The notes beneath the pieces are model-generated. The model saw nothing but the letters and a program-made list of their open reading frames with translations, did not search any database and had not been told where the DNA came from. From positions 32,412 through 96,411 of the forward strand of contig JAHEOA010000051.1 in the NCBI GenBank assembly GCA_018609825.1: a stretch of 64,000 bases of DNA, given 5' to 3'. A program made the translations under genes and the position numbers. The DNA is from Candidatus Bipolaricaulota bacterium. GTDB lineage: Bacteria; Bipolaricaulota; Bipolaricaulia; RBG-16-55-9. Positions 1-7,461 of this stretch are shown here, piece by piece; within the stretch, counting starts at the first letter, position 1; each line of letters starts with the position of its first letter.

Positions 1-362
1 CACGCCGCGATTGCCGTGCTTGGCCACGGGAACCCCGGCGCCGGCGACGACGAACATCGCCATGGTGGAGACGTTGAAGGTCTTGATCGAAGCGCCGCCG
101 GTGCCGCAGACGTCGGTCAGCCAGGGCGGACCGCTCGGCAGTTGCGGATCGAGCCGCACGCTCTGGGCGCGCATCGCTTGGGCGAACGCCGCGATCTCAT
201 CGACCGTCTCGCCCTTGACGCGCAGCCCCATGAGGAACGCGCCGATCTGGGCGCCCTCCGCTCGGCCCTCAAGAATGGCGTTCATGGCGTCGTGGGCCAG
301 ATCGGCCGGGAGATTTCCGCCGTCCGCCAGGCAGTCCAATGCCTCGTGAAGGGCGGATTCGC

Positions 363-366
<4 letters not shown>
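1..366 (-). CDS. trpD: Anthranilate phosphoribosyltransferase, N-terminal part (cut by window edge)
   Basis: TrpD transfers the phosphoribosyl group of PRPP to anthranilate, the second step of tryptophan synthesis, in the cytoplasm. The 122 codons present start MSESALHEALDCLADGG and contain an all-helical N-terminal region followed by the PRPP/glycine-rich motif DVCGTGGASIKTFNVST and the KHGNRGV motif, both typical of the family; family members are about 340 residues, so roughly the last two thirds lie outside the window. The ATG overlaps the trpG stop codon (ATGA), showing translational coupling inside a trpE-trpG-trpD operon. Identification is secure; activity cannot be judged from a fragment. 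Confidence 0.95.
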
Positions 367-991
<625 letters not shown>

Positions 992-995
<4 letters not shown>

Positions 996-2425
996 CCCGA
1001 TGCCTCCTCCAGGGCGCGCGTCAATCCGCCCAGTTTGTGTCCGGTCTCGGCCCATTCGCGCTCCGGCTCGGAATCCGCCACGACCCCGGCGCCCGCTTGG
1101 AGATAGAGCGCCTCGGACGTGGCGAACATGGTCCGAATGCTGATCGCCGTGTCCAGATCGCCCGTCAGAGAGGCGTATCCGACGGCGCCAGCGTACGGCC
1201 CGCGCCGGCTCGTCTCCAGCTCGTCGATCAGCGACATCGCCCGGACCTTCGGGGCACCCGTGACCGTCCCCGCGGGGAAGAGCGCGCCGAGGGCGTCGAA
1301 CGGGTCGTGGTCGCCGGCCAGCTTGCCCTCGACGCGCGAGACCAGATGCTGGACATGGCTGAACGGCTCCACCGAGCGATATTCGGGAACATGGACGCTG
1401 CCGGATCGACTGATCCGCCCCACGTCGTTGCGGGCGAGGTCGACGAGCATGGCGTGTTCGGCGGCTTCCTTCTCATCGGCCAAGAGTTCATCGCGATAGC
1501 GGGCCCGTTCGTCCTCCGTCTGGCCCAACGGCCGCGTGCCGGCGATCGGATAGGTCATGACGTTGCCGTCACGGACCGACACCAGCATCTCCGGACTGGA
1601 GCCGACGATGGTCCGTTCGTGCTCGGTCCCCCGTCCGAATTCGAGACAGAACATGTACGGCGAGGGGTTGAGCGCGCGCAGCGCTCGATAGACCTCGAAG
1701 AGGTCGCCCTCGTACGCGGCCGAGAGCTGGCGGGAGAGCACGAGCTGATAGACGTCGCCGTCGTGGATGGCCCGTTTGGCGTGCTCGACGCGGCGACAGA
1801 AGACGTCCCGGGACGTGTCCGAGACGAGCGTCTGCGTCGCAAATGGGGCTGGCTTGAGGGGCGTTGACGAGGCCAATTCGCGGGCGAAGGCCGATCGGTC
1901 CTCGTCGTGGCTGACGTAGAACGCCCGGTTCTGTCGGTGATCGACGATGACGCCGTCGAGATAGAGCCCGAGCTCGAGCACGGGAAACGCGGGACCCGGC
2001 TTGGTCGGGGCCGGGGCCAGGGACGGCTACAGGTGACGAATCGCGTCGTAGCTGACGTAGCCGACGAGGCCCCCCAAGTACTTGGGCATGCGCACGTCGA
2101 GCGGCGGTCGGTAGGCGTCGATGAAGGCGCGCAGCGGGTCGAACGGATCGTCTGACTCGCCGGCATCGTCGAGGTGATTGCCGTCAACGCGGACGCGATC
2201 TCCGTCGAATGCGACGAGATGGCGGGGATTGAAGCCGATGTAGGTGAACTCGGCGAGACGCTCCGGGCCGGGGGCGCTCTCTAGGATGAAGCTGGACTCG
2301 GCGTGCTGTCGGATGTGCGCGTAGAGCGCGAACGGATCACAGGCGGGCAGCTCGCGGATGACGAGCTGAGTGGCACGCTCGGACGATCGTTCAACGTCGT
2401 TGGGAACCCGTCCAAAGTCGATCAC
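992..2425 (-). pseudogene. trpE: Anthranilate synthase component I, interrupted by an in-frame TAG
   Basis: TrpE converts chorismate to anthranilate with TrpG. The reading frame is continuous from 2425 to 992 except for a TAG at 2027-2029 (codon 133). Upstream is the N-terminal domain with the feedback-site motif SFILESA and YIGFNP, ending GLVGYVSYDAIRHL; downstream is the chorismate-binding domain with PIAGTRPLG, DLARNDVGR and GTVTGAPKVRA. Family members carry a conserved Glu right after this YDAIR-type segment, so GAG to TAG is a simple explanation. Either a real nonsense mutation or a base-call error is possible. A GTG at 1979-1981 could restart the C-terminal half. The GTG start at 2425 lacks a spaced ribosome site (see the short upstream frame). 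The -35/-10 promoter is intact. Confidence 0.85.
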
Positions 2426-2444
2426 CCTTTGTCATGAGATCCAT
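2391..2444 (-). other. Short upstream reading frame or true trpE start in a shifted frame
   Basis: An ATG at 2444 is well placed after a GAGGTGAT ribosome site and 30-odd bases downstream of the trp promoter. It opens a 17-codon frame, MDLMTKGDRLWTGSQRR, that ends inside trpE and is +1 relative to it. It holds one Trp codon, so a leader peptide is conceivable but weakly supported. Alternatively one extra G in the run AAAGGG at 2425-2430 separates this ATG from trpE: removing it would give MDLMTK joined directly to the trpE frame with a proper ribosome site. Confidence 0.35.
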
Positions 2445-2477
2445 AACGATCACCTCGTTCCTAGAATAGAGGGCGGC

Positions 2478-2506
2478 ATTGTAGACGGCTCCTCGGCGTG
2501 CGTCAA
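2478..2506 (-). promoter_or_regulatory. Promoter of the trpEGD operon
   Basis: On the minus strand TTGACG (2506-2501), a 17-base spacer and TACAAT (2483-2478) make a near-consensus sigma-70 promoter. The -10 lies 33-53 bases before the possible start codons, leaving a short leader with the GAGGTGAT ribosome site. Confidence 0.75.
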
Positions 2507-2545
2507 CGGGTCCGCTCGCATTCCATGCATATGAGACGGCTGTCC

Positions 2546-2574
2546 TTGGGCATCAACGTCGCTTTCCCTAGTGT
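2546..2574 (+). promoter_or_regulatory. Promoter of ftsL-ftsI, predicted leaderless
   Basis: TTGGGC, 17 bases, TAGTGT, then exactly 8 bases to the ATG at 2583. Transcription would start at or next to the start codon. The same 8-base gap recurs at yraN, lspA, coaX, hisS and the gene at 38781. Confidence 0.55.
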
Positions 2575-2582
2575 GAAGCGGG

Positions 2583-2924
2583 ATGATGGCCGCAAGGAAC
2601 CAGCACCGGGCAAGCGAGGCATCCGAGGGCGGGCGGACCGGACTCAGTCAACGCCATTGGCTCCTGCTGGGGCTTGTCGTCGTCGTGGCGCTGTCGCTCG
2701 TCTACCTCTGGCAGTCGTGGCGCTGGGTCTCCGCCTACAACGAGCTCCAAGAGGTCCAGGCGCAGCTTGAGGCCACCGAAGCCGAGCGCGAGAGGCTCCG
2801 GTTCCAAGTCGAACGGGCGTTCTCGCTGGAGCGGGTCGAGCGGATCGCCACCGAGCAGCTGGACATGACCCGTCCCGAGCCGCGTTATCTCGAGATTTCC
2901 CCGATTGACAACGATCCGCCATGA
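2583..2924 (+). CDS. ftsL: FtsL/DivIC-type septum protein
   Basis: This 113-residue bitopic membrane protein has a basic cytoplasmic N-terminus, one hydrophobic helix at about residues 25-40 (LLLGLVVVVALSLVYLW) and an extracytoplasmic coiled coil (about 48-85, rich in Glu/Gln/Leu heptads), followed by a short tail with RIATEQLDM, the region that in FtsL/DivIC proteins precedes the C-terminal end. Such proteins scaffold the FtsQLB-FtsWI septal synthase. It overlaps ftsI by ATGA, the usual ftsL-ftsI pairing. Start ATG 2583 is chosen because the promoter -10 ends 8 bases before it; no ribosome site is visible. FtsL versus FtsB/DivIC cannot be separated by sequence alone, but the neighbour favours FtsL. 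Confidence 0.75.
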   Translation: MMAARNQHRASEASEGGRTGLSQRHWLLLGLVVVVALSLVYLWQSWRWVSAYNELQEVQAQLEATEAERERLRFQVERAFSLERVERIATEQLDMTRPEPRYLEISPIDNDPP

Positions 2925-4615
2925 CCGTCCGCTGGCGCCTCTATGCCGTCATGGGCGGGCTGATGATCTTTCTGCTCACCTCGACAGCGCGCCTCGTCGA
3001 TCTGCAGCTGCTCGACCATGCCCATTGGCGCGAACGAGCGGAACAGATCCAAGTTCGCCAAGTGACCCAGACCCAGCCGCGTGGATCGATCGTGGATCGC
3101 CATGGGCGCCCCGTGGCGTTCGACGTGCGGGCCACGTCCATTGCGCTGGACAACTACCGCATGACCAAGCCGGAGGTCCTGGAGGATCTGGTCCAGACGC
3201 ACCTCGGCTTGGCCGAGTCTGAAGCGGAAGACCGCATCTATCGGCCGTCGTACTTCACCTGGATCGCCCGCAAGGTCGACCCGGAGACCGCCGACGCGCT
3301 CAAGTCGGATGCCGACGCCGAGGGCATCAACGGCTTAATCTTCACGCCGGAGTGGAAGCGGGCGTATCCGCAGGGCTCGCTGGCCTCCAACGTCGTCGGC
3401 TTTGTGGGCCTGGACAACACGGGCCTGGAAGGGCTCGAATTGGCCTACGACGCCCACCTGAGCGGGCAGTCCGAGAGACGATCGGCGGTTCGAGGCGCCG
3501 ATGGGACCGTGCTCGACGAGACGACCATCCAGCCGGGTCGACCCGGACGGGACCTGGAGTTGACCTTGGACGCGCGCCTCCAGCGCCTGGCCGAATCGGC
3601 GATCAAATCGGGGGTGGCCGAGCATCGAGCCAAGGGCGGCTTTGCGATCGTGACGGACCCGCAGTCGGGCGAGCTGCTTGCCATCGCCCAGGACAAGACG
3701 TACGACCTGAACGCGTTCTCGGGCTCAACCCCTGAAGAACGGAAGAACATGGCCGCCGTTCAGCCGTTTGAGCCCGGCTCGACGTTCAAGCCGTTCGCCA
3801 TGCTGGCCGCACTGGAAGCCGGCTCCGTCGAGCCCGGAGACGACGTCAACGGCGACACGCCCGTGACGATCGCGGGTCATGAGATCGACAACGCCGAGCA
3901 TCGGGGCTACGGGACGATCTCGCCGTCGGAGGTGCTGGAGATGTCGGTCAACACCGGGATCGTTCGCATTGCTCAAGACCTCGGTCAACAGCGGCTGCAC
4001 CGATTCCTGAGGGCGATGCGCTTCGGCGAGGAGACGAACCTATCGCTGCCCGGCGAAGTCACGGGAACGCTGCGGCCGCTGGAGGACTGGTCGAAGCTGT
4101 CGGTGGGCACGATCCCGATCGGCCAGGGCATCTCCGTGACTGGGCTCCAATTGGCGCGGGCCTACGGCGCCATCGCGAACGGCGGTCTGTTGAAGCCTCT
4201 GGAGCTGGTGCAAAACACAGGCATGGCCGAATCGAGCGCTCCAACCGGCGCGACCGAGCGGGTCGCGACCCGACCCCATGTGGAACAGCTGACGTCGATG
4301 ATGGAAGAGGTCGTCCACGGCGATCGCGGCACGGGCGTGTACGCCCAGGTGAAGGGCTTCCGAGTCGCGGGCAAGTCGGGCACCGGCCAGAAGGCCGTCC
4401 CCGGTCGAGGCTACGTCGATGGACGATACACGTCGCTGTTTGCCGGCTTCTTCCCGGCCGAGGATCCGCAGTATCTCATTCTGGTCGTGCTCGACGAGGT
4501 GCAGGCGACGCCGTACTACGGCGGCTATACCGCCGCACCGATCTTCCGGGAGATCGCCGAAGGCATCATCGACGACCGGCATCTCAGCCCGAATGACAGC
4601 ATGCTCGAGAAGTGA
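2921..4615 (+). CDS. ftsI: Septal peptidoglycan transpeptidase (class B PBP, FtsI/PBP3 type)
   Basis: FtsI cross-links septal murein outside the inner membrane. The 564-residue protein has an N-terminal membrane anchor (about 8-25), a PBP dimerisation/pedestal domain with RGSIVDRHGRPVA, and a transpeptidase domain with the three penicillin-binding motifs: STFK (catalytic Ser287), SVN (342-344) and KSGTG (from Lys485). No PASTA domains follow, unlike many Gram-positive PBPs. It follows ftsL with a 4-base overlap and is the last gene of that unit, ending 30 bases before a convergent gene. The remaining division genes lie separately from 12227 on, so the dcw cluster is split in this genome. Confidence 0.95.
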   Translation: MTVRWRLYAVMGGLMIFLLTSTARLVDLQLLDHAHWRERAEQIQVRQVTQTQPRGSIVDRHGRPVAFDVRATSIALDNYRMTKPEVLEDLVQTHLGLAESEAEDRIYRPSYFTWIARKVDPETADALKSDADAEGINGLIFTPEWKRAYPQGSLASNVVGFVGLDNTGLEGLELAYDAHLSGQSERRSAVRGADGTVLDETTIQPGRPGRDLELTLDARLQRLAESAIKSGVAEHRAKGGFAIVTDPQSGELLAIAQDKTYDLNAFSGSTPEERKNMAAVQPFEPGSTFKPFAMLAALEAGSVEPGDDVNGDTPVTIAGHEIDNAEHRGYGTISPSEVLEMSVNTGIVRIAQDLGQQRLHRFLRAMRFGEETNLSLPGEVTGTLRPLEDWSKLSVGTIPIGQGISVTGLQLARAYGAIANGGLLKPLELVQNTGMAESSAPTGATERVATRPHVEQLTSMMEEVVHGDRGTGVYAQVKGFRVAGKSGTGQKAVPGRGYVDGRYTSLFAGFFPAEDPQYLILVVLDEVQATPYYGGYTAAPIFREIAEGIIDDRHLSPNDSMLEK

Positions 4616-4645
4616 CGACGGGGGCGTCCTGGGTGAGGACAAGAG

Positions 4646-5407
4646 TTACTGACAGGACAGTTCGTCAGCGGTCAGCGTGAAGTCGCGCACGAGCACCTCG
4701 ACCTGGGGGCTGCGCTCGCGGCCCCAGAGTTGAATCGTGACCCACTCGTCCTCGCGCAGGTCGGGAATGACGCTCCACTGGCCTGTCGGGATCCAGAGAT
4801 CGCCGCCGTCGTCGTAGTACCAAGCCTTGTAGGTCGTGCCCTCGCGGGAGATGCGCAGTTGGCCCTGCTGGTGGGTGGTGACATGGAGACGTCCCTCGCG
4901 GCCGTTCATCTCGGAGACGTAGAACTGCCCGCCGCTCGGATAGGTGGACTCAACGTCGCGCGGGAGGCTAATGCGCTCGGAAATGGCCGTGCGCGTCCCG
5001 TTGGGATCGCCGAAGACCCCGTGGAGCGTCGTCGACCCGAACGGCTTCGGGTCGGGATGGACGCCGAGGCCGAGCCGGATCCCGCTGGCCCGCGGCCACT
5101 CCGACAGCTCGTAAGTGAGGCGAGCGTCGAAGTCGCCGCCGATGCGGCAGTCGAGCCAGACGTTGTGGGCGAAGAAGTCGGAGACGTTGCGCACGGTCAG
5201 CTCCATGCGCAGGCCGTCCTCCGTGGCGACGATGTCGCCGCGCGAGTGGAAGCGCTCCACGCTCCAGCTCTGCCGATCGAGGGTCGTCGCCTGCAAGTCG
5301 TCGGTAAAGCTCGGGCCGTCCGTCTGGGCCGGTAGGGACGGGCCGAGCCCACCCACGACGAGCGTGACGATCAAGACCCCGAGACTCCAGCGGATTCGCA
5401 TCATCAT
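4646..5407 (-). CDS. Exported beta-sandwich (concanavalin-like) protein of unknown role
   Basis: A 253-residue protein with a signal peptide (MMMRIRWSLGVLIVTLVVGG, cleavage near LPAQTDG). The mature part is rich in beta-type sequence with alternating aromatic residues (DDLQATTLDRQSWSVE, TTYKAWYYDDGGDLWIP, WVTIQLWGRE), which resembles the concanavalin A-like lectin/glucanase sandwich seen in DUF1349/DUF1583-type proteins; no glycosidase catalytic pair is recognisable. It ends in a single Cys (ELSCQ). Three consecutive ATG codons (5407, 5404, 5401) make the exact start uncertain. It stands alone, convergent with ftsI and divergent from yraN. Function unknown; a carbohydrate-binding or structural role is a guess. 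Confidence 0.75.
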   Translation of the reverse strand: MMMRIRWSLGVLIVTLVVGGLGPSLPAQTDGPSFTDDLQATTLDRQSWSVERFHSRGDIVATEDGLRMELTVRNVSDFFAHNVWLDCRIGGDFDARLTYELSEWPRASGIRLGLGVHPDPKPFGSTTLHGVFGDPNGTRTAISERISLPRDVESTYPSGGQFYVSEMNGREGRLHVTTHQQGQLRISREGTTYKAWYYDDGGDLWIPTGQWSVIPDLREDEWVTIQLWGRERSPQVEVLVRDFTLTADELSCQ

Positions 5408-5513
5408 CTATCTGGCCCATGGTGGGCGCACCGCCGTCGCCACGTCAGTGACCCCGATCACGCCGGATCCTCGATGGCGGGCGCTCGTTGGGAACAGTTC
5501 CACTTAGGTCGAT

Positions 5514-5543
5514 TTGACGGAAAAACGTCAGTTGTCATACCAT
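5514..5543 (+). promoter_or_regulatory. Promoter of yraN-comM-bamA operon, predicted leaderless
   Basis: TTGACG, 18 bases, TACCAT, then 8 bases to a TTG start at 5552. A small inverted repeat, TGACG-N6-CGTCA (5515-5530), overlaps the -35 and spacer and could be an operator. Confidence 0.55.
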
Positions 5544-5551
5544 GAGCTGAT

Positions 5552-5911
5552 TTGCAGCGGAAGCGAAACACCGTCAACGAAGGGCGAGACGCGGAGACCC
5601 GTGCTGCGGCGTTCTTGCGCCAGCAGGGCTTTCGGATTCTGGCGCAGAACTACCGCTGGCGTGGCGGCGAGATCGATCTGGTCGCCCGCGACGGTGACTG
5701 TCTGGTCTTCGTGGAGGTCAAGTCGCGGCGATCCCATCACTACGGCGCTCCGGAGGAGTCGATCACGGATGCGAAGCGGGCGCACATCGCCCGAACGGCA
5801 CGCCACTATCTGACGCGCCATCCGACCGATCTCGACGTTCGCTTCGACGTCGTGGCGCTCTCGCAGGGCGAAGCTCGACTCCACCGGGACGCGTTCCGAC
5901 TGGAGGGTTGA
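5552..5911 (+). CDS. yraN: YraN family (UPF0102) putative endonuclease-fold protein
   Basis: A 119-residue protein of the UPF0102 family, which has a restriction-endonuclease-like fold. It shows the family signature: EGRDAETRAAAFLRQQG, then NYRWRGGEIDLVARDG and VFVEVKSRR, in which the E-ID-(about 14)-E-V-K pattern corresponds to the presumed metal-binding nuclease core. The biological role of the family is not firmly established; links to DNA processing are inferred from fold and from frequent neighbours such as comM, also seen here. The TTG start is preferred: it is the first codon compatible with the promoter, 8 bases after the -10. The stop overlaps a possible TTG of the next gene. Confidence 0.9.
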   Translation: MQRKRNTVNEGRDAETRAAAFLRQQGFRILAQNYRWRGGEIDLVARDGDCLVFVEVKSRRSHHYGAPEESITDAKRAHIARTARHYLTRHPTDLDVRFDVVALSQGEARLHRDAFRLEG

Positions 5912-5916
5912 GCGCG

Positions 5917-7461
5917 ATGTTTGCCCAGGCGCACAGCGGGGCCGTCGTGGGGCTGGAAGCCACGAGCGTTGACGTCCAATGCGACATCTCCAGCGGCCTG
6001 CCGGCGTTCACCATCGTCGGGTTGCCGGAGAAAGAAGTCCAGGAGAGCCGCGAGCGCATCCGCAGTGCGATCAAGAACTCCGACTACGCGTTTCCCACCA
6101 AAAAGATCACGGCCAACCTCGCGCCCGCCGACGTCAAGAAGGAGGGCGTCGGACTCGATCTTCCCTTGGCGCTGGCGATCTTGGTGGCGTCGGAACAGCT
6201 CCCCGAGTCGAGTCTCCAGCGCATCCTCGTCTTCGGCGAGCTGTCGCTGGACGGCGAGCTGCGGCCCGTCGATGGGGCGCTGCCTGTGGCGCTGCACGCG
6301 GCCGAGAACGACGCCATCGACGGCCTCCTGGTGGCCGACGGCAACGCCGAAGAGGCAGCGCTTGTGAACGACGTCGATGTCTACGGGGTCCAGACGCTCG
6401 ACGAGGCGATTCGGTTCCTGAACGGCGAGTTGCAGCTGCAACCCCGCACGTTCGACTTCGAGCGCTATTTCCAGCGACACGAGTCGTACCATGTCGATCT
6501 GAGCGAGATTCGGGGGCAAGCGCAGGCCAAGCGCGCGCTGGAGATTGCGGCCGCCGGCGGACACAACGTCCTGATGATCGGGCCGCCCGGCTCGGGCAAG
6601 AGCATGCTGGCCAAGCGACTCCCCACGATCATGCCCCCGCTGGAGTTCGACGAGGCCGTGGACGTCACCCGCATCCACAGCATCATGGGGCTACTGACGC
6701 CCGACGAGCCGCTGATCGTCCGCCGGCCGTTCCGCGCCCCTCACCACACGGTCTCCTATGCCGGCATGGTCGGCGGCGGGCACGGCGTCCCGCGACCCGG
6801 CGAGATCAGCCTATCCCAGCACGGCGTGCTGTTTCTGGACGAACTGCCGGAGTTCGATCGGACAGTTCTGGAGACGCTGCGCCAGCCGCTGGAGGAGCAC
6901 CAGATCACGCTCTCCCGCGCCTCCACGGCCGTCACGTTTCCCGCCCGGTTGACGCTCGTCACCGCCATGAATCCATGTCCCTGCGGGCATTCGGGCGACC
7001 CCGAGAAGCCCTGTCGCTGTCGCTCCATCGACATCGAGCGCTACCGCAAGCGGATCTCCGGGCCGTTTTTGGACCGCATGGATCTCTTCGTGGAAGTTCC
7101 CCGACTGACGCGCGACGAGCTTATGGGCAAGCCGACCGGCGAGGCGTCGGCCTCGATTCGCGAGCGCGTCGTTCGCGCGCATGCGAGCCAGCGGGAGCGC
7201 TTCCAGGGCACCTCGACGCATCTGAACGCCCATATGGGCGTGAGCGAGCTGCGCGAACACTGCCTGCTCAGCGACGAGGGCCGCACGTTGCTTGAGCGCG
7301 CCATTGATCGGTACCATCTGAGCGCTCGAGCCTACAATCGCGTGCTCAAGGTCTCGCGCACGATTGCCGACCTGGAGGGGTCGGCGCGCATCGAGCCCGC
7401 CCACGTGGCGGAAGCTATTCAATACCGCAGTTCGCTCGAATCGATCGAGGGAGGAGTCTAA
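5917..7461 (+). CDS. comM: ComM/YifB-type Mg-chelatase-like AAA+ ATPase
   Basis: A 514-residue AAA+ protein of the YifB/ComM family; ComM of naturally competent bacteria acts as a hexameric helicase that helps integrate incoming DNA by branch migration. Domains in order: an N-terminal S5-like domain (MFAQAHSGAVVGLEA, with GLPEKEVQESRERI), the AAA+ core with Walker A GPPGSGKS (about 222-229) and Walker B region LFLDELPEF, and a C-terminal part containing the zinc-like CPCGHSGDPEKPCRC cluster seen in the family. Start ATG 5917 is chosen over TTG 5908 because TGGAGGG lies 9 bases upstream and the family begins here. It is located between yraN and bamA in one transcription unit. Confidence 0.92.
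   Translation: MFAQAHSGAVVGLEATSVDVQCDISSGLPAFTIVGLPEKEVQESRERIRSAIKNSDYAFPTKKITANLAPADVKKEGVGLDLPLALAILVASEQLPESSLQRILVFGELSLDGELRPVDGALPVALHAAENDAIDGLLVADGNAEEAALVNDVDVYGVQTLDEAIRFLNGELQLQPRTFDFERYFQRHESYHVDLSEIRGQAQAKRALEIAAAGGHNVLMIGPPGSGKSMLAKRLPTIMPPLEFDEAVDVTRIHSIMGLLTPDEPLIVRRPFRAPHHTVSYAGMVGGGHGVPRPGEISLSQHGVLFLDELPEFDRTVLETLRQPLEEHQITLSRASTAVTFPARLTLVTAMNPCPCGHSGDPEKPCRCRSIDIERYRKRISGPFLDRMDLFVEVPRLTRDELMGKPTGEASASIRERVVRAHASQRERFQGTSTHLNAHMGVSELREHCLLSDEGRTLLERAIDRYHLSARAYNRVLKVSRTIADLEGSARIEPAHVAEAIQYRSSLESIEGGV

Noticed and set aside
2027..2029. TAG as a recoded sense codon (for example pyrrolysine) in trpE
   Set aside because: bamA, ftsZ, the second skp, priA, the hotdog gene and the HD gene all end in TAG, and no context for recoding is visible. 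A mutation or base error is simpler.
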